From positions 335,249-399,248 of the forward strand of contig JAUICZ010000002.1 of NCBI GenBank assembly GCA_030429205.1: 64,000 nt of DNA, read 5' to 3'. Numbering within the stretch: position 1 is the first letter of the stretch; the number at the start of each line of letters is the position of its first letter. Origin of the DNA: Bacteroidia bacterium (GTDB taxonomy: Bacteria > Bacteroidota > Bacteroidia > Chitinophagales > Chitinophagaceae). Both the position numbers and the translations under genes were made by a program. This document shows positions 55,762 to 63,949 of this stretch, piece after piece. The notes below the pieces were generated by a model. The model worked only from the letters and a program-made list of their open reading frames with translations. It was not told the origin of the DNA and did no database searches.

Positions 55762-56424
55762 CTAGTTTGCCGGCTCCTCTTTCTTCTTGCCGAAGACCAT
55801 CTTGAATATTACAGGTGCTGTAGTAACTACGATCAAACCGATAACGATCTTCTCGAAGTTGTGCTTCACCCACTCATTCTCTCCTAAAAAGTAGCCTGAA
55901 AGGATCATGATAGGCACCCACAATACACAACCTAAGATGTTGTATAACGTAAATGTTCTTTTCTCCATCTTTACGATACCCGCTACGATGGGTGCAAATG
56001 TTCTAACGATCGGCAGGAAACGTGCTAATACGATTGCCATTCCACCTTTATTATCGTAAAACTCTTTTGCCTGATGCAAATGCTTTTGCTTAAAGAGGAA
56101 GGTATCTTTTTTATGAAACAATAATGGCCCTGACTTCTTACCGAACCAGTACCCTATGGCATTACCTATGATACCCGATACTATGATGAGTACTATCCAA
56201 TAAAGCAGGTTAACAGGATCACTATCTGTTGGTGATTTTGAGTTGGCGATCATCAACCCTGTAACGAACAACAAAGAGTCTCCCGGTAGGAAGAAACCTA
56301 CAAACAAACCTGTTTCTGCAAATATGATAAAGGCCACCAAATACAAGCCACCGTATTGTGTAACTAAAGCAGCTAGCTTTTCAGCATCCATTAATTCTTG
56401 AAAAAGGCTTATCAGATCTTGCAT
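55762..56424 (-). CDS. DedA-family membrane protein (VTT domain)
   Basis: 220 aa from the ATG at 56424; an upstream frame to 56466 adds 14 unlikely residues. DedA signatures are ETGLFVGFFLPGDSLLF, NAIGYWFGKKSGPLLF, RFLPIVRTFAPIVAGI and NILGCVLWVP. The conserved acidic and Arg residues of the VTT domain are present. Members flip or transport lipids such as undecaprenyl phosphate or phosphatidylethanolamine. Not in an obvious operon: 37 bp from the MFS gene and 69 bp from the PLP gene. Confidence 0.92.
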   Translation of the reverse strand: MQDLISLFQELMDAEKLAALVTQYGGLYLVAFIIFAETGLFVGFFLPGDSLLFVTGLMIANSKSPTDSDPVNLLYWIVLIIVSGIIGNAIGYWFGKKSGPLLFHKKDTFLFKQKHLHQAKEFYDNKGGMAIVLARFLPIVRTFAPIVAGIVKMEKRTFTLYNILGCVLWVPIMILSGYFLGENEWVKHNFEKIVIGLIVVTTAPVIFKMVFGKKKEEPAN

Positions 56425-56493
56425 AGTAGTTTCAATTAGCGCGTGAAAATAGGCAATTCTGCTCAATTATAAACCACAACAAACTGCTAATCT

Positions 56494-57393
56494 TTAGTAT
56501 TTCAGCAAATGAGCTATACTGCTATTACCCTGTAGCCCTCCTGTATGTATACATAACAATTTATCCTCTTTATTAAATTTATTGTTATGCAACATATCTC
56601 GTATGCCGTACATCATCTTGGCAGTGTACACCACATCTAATGGTATATTATTGATATCGTAAAACTCATTCATGAAGGTGATGAGCTCCTCGTTGTGTTT
56701 ACCAAAACCACCAAAGTGATAGTCATCAAGTATATGATAGGGTTTGTCTTCAGTAGTAAATTGCTTCAACTCATGGTTTAAGTACCTCCCTCTTTTCATT
56801 GGGGCAAAACCTATTATGTTGATATTAGTATCTGTAGCATTACGTACACCAGCCAGTGTAGTGCCGGTACCAACTGATAATAATATGTGTGTATACTGGT
56901 CAATATGAGGAATGTAATTCACAATATCAGCCGCACCTGCTCTGCCCTCTTCGTTAGCGCCACCTTCGGGTATTACAAAAGCATTGTGTGTTTCACTTAA
57001 CTGTTGTTGCCAACCTTCATCGTAGCGCTCTTTATACTGTGTACGAGTAACATAGTGCAACTCCATACCTGCATTTGCACAAGCCAATAACGTTTCGGAT
57101 GGATTGTGTTGCAATTCTTCTCCACGTACAATGCCGATACTTTTTACACCAGCCTGTTGGGCGGCAAAAGCAGTAGCCGCTAAGTGGTTAGAGTATCCTC
57201 CGCCAAATGTGAGTATGGTATTATAGCCCTGTGTTTTGCAGGCTGTAAGGTTGTGCCGTAGCTTGAACCATTTATTACCCGACACTACAGGATGTATCTT
57301 GTCTAAACGCAAGATGTCTATGCTAGCCACATAGGGACTGTACCAATCTTTATTGAGTGGTTGTACATTAACGTTGTTATGGCTTATATCCAT
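56494..57393 (-). CDS. PLP-dependent ACC deaminase/D-cysteine desulfhydrase-like enzyme
   Basis: 299 aa of the fold-II PLP family. The Lys that forms the Schiff base lies in SGNKWFKLRHNL (near 41). Next comes TFGGGYSNHLAATAFAA, the cofactor-binding block, then SVGTGTTLAGV and the end HTGGLQGNSS. Substrate is probably a D-amino acid or ACC-like compound; the exact one cannot be told. It overlaps era by 17 bp. Confidence 0.9.
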   Translation of the reverse strand: MDISHNNVNVQPLNKDWYSPYVASIDILRLDKIHPVVSGNKWFKLRHNLTACKTQGYNTILTFGGGYSNHLAATAFAAQQAGVKSIGIVRGEELQHNPSETLLACANAGMELHYVTRTQYKERYDEGWQQQLSETHNAFVIPEGGANEEGRAGAADIVNYIPHIDQYTHILLSVGTGTTLAGVRNATDTNINIIGFAPMKRGRYLNHELKQFTTEDKPYHILDDYHFGGFGKHNEELITFMNEFYDINNIPLDVVYTAKMMYGIRDMLHNNKFNKEDKLLCIHTGGLQGNSSIAHLLKY

Positions 57394-58264
57394 ACTCCTT
57401 CAGGTGGTTTTCGTTGTCGCGCCATTTTGGGCGAACCTTTACGAATAACTCTAAGTGTACTTTCTCTTGCAGAAACTCTTGAATAGCCATACGGGCGTTG
57501 ATGCCCAGTTGCTTGATCATACTACCCTTTCTGCCAATGACGATCATCTTCTGTGTTTCCCGGCTTACTACTATGGTGGCTTTTATAACGGTCAGCTTTT
57601 CTTTCTCCTCAAAGCTCTCTATCAACACAGCGGTGTGGTATGGTATCTCCTCGTGGTACAACTCATATATCTGTTGGCGTATCAATTCGCTCACGAAGAA
57701 ACGTACAGGCCTGTCTGATATATGGTCGTCAGGATAGTACGGTGGTGCTTCGGGCAGGCTCTTTACCAAACGCGGGATGATCTTGTCTACATTAGCCCCT
57801 GTAGCAGCAGATATGGTCATCACCTCCCAGTTAGGGTACTTCTCTTTATACTGCTTCAACTGGTTCTTTACCTCGCTCTTATCCTTCAGCATGTCTGTTT
57901 TGTTGAGTAACAACAGCACTTTGGTCTTCAGTTGCAGTAACCCTAACACTTCTTCCAAATCTTCTGCCGACTGGGTGATATCATGCATCACGATGGCCAC
58001 ATCTGCATCTTCCATAGCAGATTTAAGTTGCAGCATCATTTTCTCGTGCAATTTATACTGCGGCTCTATCACACCCGGTGTGTCTGAAAAGACGATCTGG
58101 TAGTTATCGTTATTGAGGATACCCACAATTCTGTGCCTGGTGGTTTGCACCTTGTGCGATGTGATCACCAGCTGCTCGCCCAACAAAGCGTTCAAAAGAG
58201 TTGATTTACCTGCATTGGGGGCACCGAATATGTTTACAAAACCCGACTTAAAACCTGCTTCCAT
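57377..58264 (-). CDS. era: GTPase Era
   Basis: 295 aa. The GTPase domain has GAPNAGKST at residues 14-22, DTPGVIEP (G3), NKTDML (G4) and the SAATG loop (G5). The C-terminal KH RNA-binding domain has the GxxG loop in VIGRKGSMIKQLG. Era matures 16S rRNA and 30S subunits. Complete. Upstream lies the divergent initiator tRNA. Confidence 0.97.
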   Translation of the reverse strand: MEAGFKSGFVNIFGAPNAGKSTLLNALLGEQLVITSHKVQTTRHRIVGILNNDNYQIVFSDTPGVIEPQYKLHEKMMLQLKSAMEDADVAIVMHDITQSAEDLEEVLGLLQLKTKVLLLLNKTDMLKDKSEVKNQLKQYKEKYPNWEVMTISAATGANVDKIIPRLVKSLPEAPPYYPDDHISDRPVRFFVSELIRQQIYELYHEEIPYHTAVLIESFEEKEKLTVIKATIVVSRETQKMIVIGRKGSMIKQLGINARMAIQEFLQEKVHLELFVKVRPKWRDNENHLKEYGYKP

Positions 58265-58318
58265 AAGTTTTGCAAATGTATGCTAATTAAAGAATTATAA
58301 CATTCTCTTCATGATAAG

Positions 58319-58350
58319 TTTGTTTATTCTCATTATACCACCTATCTTTG
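58319..58350 (+). promoter_or_regulatory. Promoter of the initiator tRNA
   Basis: TTTG (58319-58322), 20 bp, TATCTTTG (58343-58350) is an exact match to the Bacteroidota consensus, ending 9 bp before the tRNA. Confidence 0.85.
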
Positions 58351-58359
58351 CACCCGCAT

Positions 58360-58431
<72 letters not shown>

Positions 58432-58437
58432 CAAGAA

Positions 58438-58477
58438 GAAAGCCACAGACAGTTTGTTTGTGGCTTTTTTGTTTTTA
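58438..58477 (+). terminator. Terminator of the initiator tRNA
   Basis: AAGCCACA and TGTGGCTT with an 11-nt loop are followed by TTTTTGTTTTT. Confidence 0.88.
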
Positions 58478-58494
58478 CAACTCTTAGCTTAGTA

Positions 58495-59007
58495 TTATGA
58501 ACTATACCATTCTACAGTATCTATATTCTCCATACTTATGTTTGTAATACCGATAGCGTTAATAGTATCATGAGCTTTTTCAGTACATAATGTTGAATAA
58601 GTACCTTGTGGAGAAAAGAAGTCTGAACCGTCCCATGTTTCTATATCAAAATCAAGACCTTTAATAAAACCAGGTTGATCTGGCCTTTTCAACTCACCAC
58701 AACTACCTATTACCTGAAACCCATAATACTTTTTATCTACCCCGATAATATCAACATCATAACTGCACCACCCTGTAAGTTTAGCTTCGCACAGTTGCCT
58801 GTACACCCTCTCTGAAAGGGTAAAATTTACTATATCTTGTAGCCTTACAACATCGTACCACCTACGCCCCTCACTAACTTTTACCGGTAACGACATAACA
58901 GGTAGCTGCTTACATTTATAAAGTAACCCATCTTCATATGGCAATAAAGACTCCACACGAACTTCACCATATTTATCGTCTGGCAGTATTTCGTAAAACG
59001 TATTCAT
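58495..59007 (-). CDS. Imm11-like (DUF1629-type) immunity protein candidate
   Basis: 170 aa, soluble. The C-terminal half, with VIGSCGELKRP, FDIETWDGSDFFSP and TEKAHDTINAIGITN, resembles Imm11-type immunity proteins that neutralise polymorphic toxins. The middle RQLCEAKLTGWCSYDV fits the same family. No toxin gene is next to it, so if the match holds it is an orphan antitoxin. The alternative is an unrelated conserved hypothetical. It heads a group of small AT-rich reverse-strand genes. Confidence 0.55.
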   Translation of the reverse strand: MNTFYEILPDDKYGEVRVESLLPYEDGLLYKCKQLPVMSLPVKVSEGRRWYDVVRLQDIVNFTLSERVYRQLCEAKLTGWCSYDVDIIGVDKKYYGFQVIGSCGELKRPDQPGFIKGLDFDIETWDGSDFFSPQGTYSTLCTEKAHDTINAIGITNISMENIDTVEWYSS

Positions 59008-59043
59008 TGAGGTATTTAAGTATTAGCTTATTTATTGAGAATG

Positions 59044-59394
59044 CTATTCATTGAAGTCATAAACTTCATCGATAGGTAAAACGTATAATGAATCTGTACC
59101 CCTAATCAGCAGATATCGATACTGTCTTTTTACTTTTGAAATATAATCTCCAATTCTTACCGAATCATATATATTTCTATAAACATAGTGCTTAGTATTA
59201 TCGTTAAGGTAAATGAATGAGGCACCGTGACGGTTTGTTGGTCTCTCTTTTTTAACTACTATACCATAGTAGTTCTCTTTCTTCAAAGTGTATTTATAAT
59301 AATCCATGCTCCATTTAAAAGACCATAACAAAAACACCCCTACAACTATTAGAAAAATAATTATGGTCAGTCTTTTTACATTAACTGATTTCAC
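59044..59394 (-). CDS. Membrane-anchored small protein, paralogue of the 59675 gene
   Basis: 116 aa. One membrane helix near the start (IIFLIVVGVFLLWSF), then a beta-rich domain containing IYLNDNTKH, DSVRIGDYISK and RGTDSLYVLPID. The same succession of blocks occurs in the gene at 59675, so the two form a family. Function unknown. Confidence 0.65.
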   Translation of the reverse strand: MKSVNVKRLTIIIFLIVVGVFLLWSFKWSMDYYKYTLKKENYYGIVVKKERPTNRHGASFIYLNDNTKHYVYRNIYDSVRIGDYISKVKRQYRYLLIRGTDSLYVLPIDEVYDFNE

Positions 59395-59477
59395 TATGTA
59401 CTAATTTTATTCCAAAATGAATTAACCTGCTCCTGGCATCATCATTAATCTTCCATACTACGCTTTTGATCCTATAT

Positions 59478-59618
59478 CTATTTGCTGACTAACCTGAATA
59501 TCAACAATGTTAGTAGCAGTAGAAACAGTATTAAATAAAATACCCTTATCCTTCTTCTATGCTTTTTGTCCTTTTTCCAGGCACGTAATAATAATATTTC
59601 AACTATAAGGTCTAGCAT
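59478..59618 (-). CDS. Possible 46-aa membrane protein
   Basis: A short reverse-strand frame from ATG 59618: a hydrophobic start (MLDLIVEILLLRAW), a basic run KKDKKHRRR, then a strong membrane helix (VFYLILFLLLLTLLIF). The charge pattern is that of a real small membrane protein, and it fills the gap between the two paralogues. There is no homologue evidence, so it remains a candidate. The remaining gap bases hold nothing I can name. Confidence 0.35.
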   Translation of the reverse strand: MLDLIVEILLLRAWKKDKKHRRRIRVFYLILFLLLLTLLIFRLVSK

Positions 59619-59674
59619 GCATGTGCCCTTATGCGTTTCTTAATATGGCTAGCAGTTTTTTACGTGCTTAACTA

Positions 59675-60046
59675 TTAATACCATTTACGAATCAGTGTAT
59701 CCATTTTAATAATCCATTTATCTGTTTCAGGGTAGAAATCAGAAGTATCTGTGCCTCTTATCACTTTATAAAAAACAGTATTCTTCCTTTTAATTATATA
59801 ATCCCCTTCTTTAACGTAATCAAACGGTTTTTTAAAGTGTATATGCCACTTCGCACTATCATTTAAAACTATATATCGCATTCTACTTACTTCCCAAACC
59901 TCTTGCTTATAGGCTATTTTACCTTCAAATGCATCACCAGCAGCTGCTTGTCGCGTCGTTTTAATATAAGTATCCTCGCTATCACATGAGGCAAAAAGCA
60001 ACATACTATACAGGCACAACAAGCTAATTAATGCGTTATACATCAC
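59675..60046 (-). CDS. Small exported protein, paralogue of the 59044 gene
   Basis: 123 aa with a signal or anchor segment (ALISLLCLYSMLLFASC) ending in a lipobox-like FASC (Cys near residue 20), so probably a lipoprotein. The domain that follows has IVLNDSAKWH, DYVKEGDYIIK and VIRGTDTSDFYPETD, matching the blocks in the 116-aa protein in the same order. Function unknown. Confidence 0.65.
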   Translation of the reverse strand: MMYNALISLLCLYSMLLFASCDSEDTYIKTTRQAAAGDAFEGKIAYKQEVWEVSRMRYIVLNDSAKWHIHFKKPFDYVKEGDYIIKRKNTVFYKVIRGTDTSDFYPETDKWIIKMDTLIRKWY

Positions 60047-60100
60047 GGTACTAAGTTAACCTAATTTAAATAGTCTACACCTTTTCCAGTAAATTTCTAT

Positions 60101-60275
60101 TTTTAATTTATTTATTGTAATATTGCTGTTATAATTCCGCATGCCTATAAGCAGGCATCTAAACAATAGCTTCATCATGCCGTACGCAGGCATTCTACAA
60201 TAGCGTATCACGTTGTACAGCCGGCAATGTATAACCCCGCAGGCATCTTTCATTGATTATTAAAACAAAGACACC
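60101..60275 (+). promoter_or_regulatory. Conserved leader of cassette B with tandem hairpin units
   Basis: Homologous to 1051-1181. It has the same hairpin (ATGCCT 60141-60146, AGGCAT 60153-60158) and then a second, 36-bp-shifted copy of the unit (ATGCC 60177-60181, GGCAT 60189-60193), each followed by a CTAAACAATAGC/TCTACAATAGC block. A third GCAGGCATC lies at 60239-60247. Copy A has only one unit. Confidence 0.6.
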
Positions 60276-60455
60276 ATGTCTACGGAACAGGAGCCGCACC
60301 CTTTTTGGCGCAGTGAGGCCTTTAAAAACATACTGGAACGTGCCAGGCAAAGAGCACTCAGAAAACAACAAACAGCCCCCACCCCAACAAGGGAAGAGTC
60401 GTTACGGATCATCAACAGGCTTATAGACCGTATTGAAAACAAGAACAAACCATGA
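60276..60455 (+). CDS. Cassette small protein B (59 aa)
   Basis: A short frame from ATG 60276, opening MSTEQEPHPFWRSEAFKNIL, then ERARQRALRKQQ, and ending ENKNKP. It matches the small protein at 1182 over its first 35 residues. The stop overlaps the start of the ATPase gene as ATGA, implying coupled translation. It is below the usual length cut-off and easy to miss. Hydrophilic and basic; unknown function, but the coupling suggests it acts with the ATPase. Confidence 0.7.
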   Translation: MSTEQEPHPFWRSEAFKNILERARQRALRKQQTAPTPTREESLRIINRLIDRIENKNKP

Positions 60456-61960
60456 ACGACAAAGCCAAGAAAACCCTGCAATGGATAGACGGTATCATGT
60501 ACCGCATAGATGCCGCAGGTAACAAAACACCCTACGATTTTGATGGCGATATATTCGACCAACAGATAACACCCGCACCGCAAGACACGCCACCGCAAGA
60601 GCCAACACCACCACCGCCCAATACAGACGATGAAGACAACGGGCATCGTGCTTTGAGCGAAACCTTCTTCCGTACCCTACCCGATATGCTGCGGATACCC
60701 TGCGAACGGTTTGAGGATGGTGCAGAGCGAGAGCTGTTTGTGGTAGGTGCCATCGGCATTGTCAGTGGTATGCTGCCCAACTACAAGGGCAACTATTTTG
60801 GCAGCCGTGTAGAGGCTAACCTATATACCTACATCATAGGTGCGTATGGTAGTGGTAAAGGAGCGTTGAAGTGGGCACAAAAGCTGGGAGAGGCCATCCA
60901 TCAGTATCGCATACAGTTAAGTAAAGATGCGGTGAAAAAGTACCAGCAAGACAAATCCTTATACAGTCAGCAAAGCGCCCTGTACACCAAAGGCAAGCTG
61001 GAAGAACCACCTACCGAGCCACAAGAGCCGAAGCATTTAAAACTCTTCATCCCCGCCAATACCACCAAAACGGCAGTAGTACAATTGCTGGAAGAGAACG
61101 ACGGCAGGGGCATCATCTTCGAGACGGAGGGCGATACACTGGCAGATATGCTCAAGCAGGATTATGGCAACTTCAGCGATATACTGCGCAAGGCTTTTCA
61201 TCACGAGATGATCAGTTTCTTTCGCCGGGCAAACAACGAGGATGTGGCGGTGACCTCCCCCGCACTCTCTGTAGTGTTGAGTGGCACGTACGATCAGTTA
61301 TTGAAGCTGATACCCAATATAGAGAATGGGTTGTACAGCCGCTTTATGTTTTACATGCTGGATGGTAACGATGAGTTTCGCGACCCCTTTAGTACTACGG
61401 ACGAACACCACGAGTATCACTTCACCCAATACGGGCAAGACTATCTGCGCCTGTACCAAATGCTGACAGCCCTGCAAACACCCATAGACTTTAAACTGAC
61501 CGATGAGTTGAAAAAACGCTTCGTGAAGATATTTAAAGACCTGAAAGAATGGACGCGCGACAAGATCAGCGAAGATCTGAACGGCAGTGTGAACCGTATG
61601 GCACTGATGGCGTATCGTGTAGCGATGATATTTACCATGCTGCGCCACTACAAAACGCATGGTGGTATACATGTAAACAGCATCACCTGCAACAAAGCAG
61701 ATTTTGACAACGCCGTAGAGCTGATAGAGGTATTGAGCTATAACGCTACCGATGTGTACCGATACTTAGAAGCGAATGGGTATAAAAGAACGACACCGCT
61801 GAAAAGTAATACTGTAACAGATGAACAGCGTAACCTGATATACAGGCTACACCAACAAGGGGAATCGCTAAGCGGGATAGCTAAACAAGTATTTGGCAAC
61901 AGTAATTGGCATATGAAAGTGAAAAGGATATTGGTAAAAGACTACGGACTTAATTTGTAA
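60452..61960 (+). CDS. DUF3987-like P-loop ATPase with C-terminal helix-turn-helix, cassette B
   Basis: 502 aa, a close homologue of the gene at 1360. Both share KKTLQWIDGIMYRID at the start and Walker A (here GAYGSGKG at 130-137). The block from HLKLFIPANTTKTAV through IIFETEGD, DILRKA and SFFRRANNED to ENGLYSRFMFY is nearly identical, also at DNA level. A longer Pro-rich linker (about 35-62) replaces the acidic one of copy A. The last 47 residues form the helix-turn-helix (RLHQQGESLSGIAKQVFGN). It is followed by a terminator and a different cargo gene. Confidence 0.65.
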   Translation: MNDKAKKTLQWIDGIMYRIDAAGNKTPYDFDGDIFDQQITPAPQDTPPQEPTPPPPNTDDEDNGHRALSETFFRTLPDMLRIPCERFEDGAERELFVVGAIGIVSGMLPNYKGNYFGSRVEANLYTYIIGAYGSGKGALKWAQKLGEAIHQYRIQLSKDAVKKYQQDKSLYSQQSALYTKGKLEEPPTEPQEPKHLKLFIPANTTKTAVVQLLEENDGRGIIFETEGDTLADMLKQDYGNFSDILRKAFHHEMISFFRRANNEDVAVTSPALSVVLSGTYDQLLKLIPNIENGLYSRFMFYMLDGNDEFRDPFSTTDEHHEYHFTQYGQDYLRLYQMLTALQTPIDFKLTDELKKRFVKIFKDLKEWTRDKISEDLNGSVNRMALMAYRVAMIFTMLRHYKTHGGIHVNSITCNKADFDNAVELIEVLSYNATDVYRYLEANGYKRTTPLKSNTVTDEQRNLIYRLHQQGESLSGIAKQVFGNSNWHMKVKRILVKDYGLNL

Positions 61961-61973
61961 GTGCTTACATCAA

Positions 61974-62013
61974 AAAACGGTACACGGTACATTATGTACC
62001 GTGTACTGTTTTT
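61974..62013 (+). terminator. Terminator after cassette B, carrying the 21-bp repeat
   Basis: GTACACGGTACA (61980-61991) and TGTACCGTGTAC (61995-62006) pair around TTA and are followed by TGTTTTTAG. The core GGTACATTATGTACCGTGTAC (61986-62006) recurs at 63659-63679 beyond the next gene. Confidence 0.85.
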
Positions 62014-62029
62014 AGTATCTTACCGTAGC

Positions 62030-63637
62030 ATGAAACTAAAACCAACCTACATTATCACCGTATTGCTACTGCTTTGTATTTGTAGTAAGAGTTGGGGGCA
62101 GGATACATCCAAAGTAGAAGAAAAAGCTCCTATTCGTTTAGACCTTATTTTTGAAGTGTGTGATTCACCTATAAAACTACATAGTGGCATGCATGATAGT
62201 TACTTGTACGAGAAATACTATGAAGAACATCCGGAAGACTATGACAGTAGTATAAGCTATTCAATTATACGCTCAGATGACCCAAAAGACACCATTAATA
62301 TAGAAAGGTTTAATGATGAGGATAAAAGAGAATTTTTAAATATAAACCAGGATATAACAATAGTTGATGATGTTTTTTTCTTCAACAAACACATCATGAA
62401 TCCTGATTTTCATAACGCTGTTTTCAATGAATTAGTATCATTGGTGCAATGCACAATTACTGGTAATATCGATTTCACGAATTGTAAGTTTAATAATGGC
62501 TTTTGTGGATCTATTCCTTCATATACTACATATGATAGTGTAGCAAGGTTTAATGTGAGTAGTTTTAACGGTACGTGCTACTTTAAAGGAGATAAGTACA
62601 ATGCTGATTTAGAGATGATATACTCCAAATTTACCGATTTAGAGATGGATGAATGTACAGCTATGGAAAGAGTATTATTAAGAAACTCAACATTTACAAA
62701 GAGCCTAAATTTTAAATCATCTTATATAAAAAATACTCTAGATCTAAGAAATATCTCATTGACCGATACCAGTAATATATACTTCAACAATACATTATTA
62801 CCAGATACCATTTTATTGACAAATATTCAAAACATAGCTAATGAAATAGACTTAACATTAGCCAAATTTACCGACAGCACAAGACTTGATATAAATAGTA
62901 ATGAATATAAAAAAGAACGAAAACATCTTATATCCTTATATAAAACAGACATATCCCAAATAAAACTTGACTACACACATTTTAAACTTATTACGGTAAA
63001 TACAGAAAGGGAAGACTGGGCAGGAATTTTTGGTTATATAGATTTAGGATTCAGTCCTCTTCCTAAAGACTCCACACAAATAGCAAAAGAAAGACAACTA
63101 TTTACTGGTGAAGAACTACCATACGATGAAGTTACAGCTATGTACGAAGCCCTATTAGAAAACTTTAAAAGTAGAGGGCAAAAGCGTAGCTACCAACTTT
63201 GTGATATAGAGTATCAGGAATATATCTACTCTAAAAAGCCTGCTTATAAAAGCTGGTTGGTTGTATTTCCTAAATACTGGAACAACTTCGGGTACGATAA
63301 AGACAAGGTGTTTGGGTGGGCGTTTCTGTTCTTAGGTGTATTTACATTGCTAACATTCTTTATGTTCGATACACTTACCCGCACGGTATACCCTATCCGC
63401 AATATACCCATACAACCCAAATGGCAAGAAGTAAAACATGGGCTATTCACCACCAAGATATTCTGGAACAGGCTGTGGTATTCTTTCGTTTATACCTCTG
63501 TAGTATTCTTTCTTATATCGCTTAAGGTGGGTAATATAGATTATCGTAAAAAGGGCTATGTCTTTTACCTGATGTCTATGTACACATTGGGTATTATCTG
63601 TCTGGCGTATATGGCCAACTTCATTATTACGCGGTAA
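62030..63637 (+). CDS. Pentapeptide-like beta-helix protein with C-terminal membrane helices, cassette B cargo
   Basis: 535 aa from the ATG at 62030 (MKLKPTYIITVLLLLCICSKSWGQ), which gives a signal peptide; the open frame upstream runs through the terminator. Residues about 130-310 show a loose five-residue periodicity (IDFTNCKFNNG, ADLEMIYSKFTDLEMDE, LNFKSSYIKNTLDLRN) as in pentapeptide-repeat beta-helices. Near 340-420 is a soluble helical part. Three membrane helices lie at about 427-450, 483-502 and 509-533. The plan, an exported sensor-like helix with a membrane end, is unfamiliar. It is AT-rich unlike the ATPase upstream. Confidence 0.65.
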   Translation: MKLKPTYIITVLLLLCICSKSWGQDTSKVEEKAPIRLDLIFEVCDSPIKLHSGMHDSYLYEKYYEEHPEDYDSSISYSIIRSDDPKDTINIERFNDEDKREFLNINQDITIVDDVFFFNKHIMNPDFHNAVFNELVSLVQCTITGNIDFTNCKFNNGFCGSIPSYTTYDSVARFNVSSFNGTCYFKGDKYNADLEMIYSKFTDLEMDECTAMERVLLRNSTFTKSLNFKSSYIKNTLDLRNISLTDTSNIYFNNTLLPDTILLTNIQNIANEIDLTLAKFTDSTRLDINSNEYKKERKHLISLYKTDISQIKLDYTHFKLITVNTEREDWAGIFGYIDLGFSPLPKDSTQIAKERQLFTGEELPYDEVTAMYEALLENFKSRGQKRSYQLCDIEYQEYIYSKKPAYKSWLVVFPKYWNNFGYDKDKVFGWAFLFLGVFTLLTFFMFDTLTRTVYPIRNIPIQPKWQEVKHGLFTTKIFWNRLWYSFVYTSVVFFLISLKVGNIDYRKKGYVFYLMSMYTLGIICLAYMANFIITR

Positions 63638-63658
63638 GTTGTTTTAAATCAGTACGCC

Positions 63659-63679
63659 GGTACATTATGTACCGTGTAC
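63659..63679. repeat. 21-bp palindromic direct repeat, second copy
   Basis: GGTACATTATGTACCGTGTAC, identical to 61986-62006. The two copies bracket the pentapeptide-like gene. The gap 63638-64000 otherwise holds only dispersed repeats and no gene. Confidence 0.8.
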
Positions 63680-63730
63680 CAAAATGTACCGCTACCCTCT
63701 CGTCATTTCTCACCACTCCCTCTTTTGTCA

Positions 63731-63749
63731 CCCTGAATTTATTTCAGGG
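63731..63749. repeat. Short hairpin CCCTGAA/TTCAGGG
   Basis: Seven-base arms around TTTAT, directly before another ATGCTGAA repeat copy; the two together form a composite element commonly seen between Bacteroidota genes. Confidence 0.6.
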
Positions 63750-63775
63750 TCTCGAGTAATAAGTGTTCTTGCGAG

Positions 63776-63799
63776 ATGCTGAATCAAGTTCAGCATGAC
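63776..63799. repeat. Interspersed hairpin repeat (ATGCTGAA family), copy 4
   Basis: ATGCTGAA-TCAAG-TTCAGCAT followed by GAC, identical in core to the copy at 3400. The plus-strand reading MLNQVQHD is repeat-derived. Confidence 0.8.
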
Positions 63800-63858
63800 A
63801 CATGTTGTGTGTATGACGGGTGTGGTTGTATGACCGTGTTTTGTGCAGGTATTCCCCC

Positions 63859-63890
63859 GTCGGCACTGTCGGCAAAACGCCGACGCCGAC
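63859..63890. repeat. GTCGGC/GCCGAC hairpin cluster
   Basis: GTCGGC at 63859 and 63868 face GCCGAC at 63879 and 63885, giving an alternative stem-loop around AAAAC. Confidence 0.55.
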
Positions 63891-63909
63891 GACACTCGCT
63901 CTCTTGTGT

Positions 63910-63949
63910 GGTTACGAGATTACTTCGTCGTTACACTCCTCGCAATGAC
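63910..63949. repeat. Half copy of the CGTCATTGCGAGGAG element
   Basis: GGTTACGAGATTACTTCGTC followed by CTCCTCGCAATGAC matches the right half of the element at 4392-4506. The left half is not seen intact. Confidence 0.6.

Noticed and set aside
60141..60208. CRISPR array
   Set aside because: Only two or three imperfect units with similar, not unique, spacers and no cas genes.
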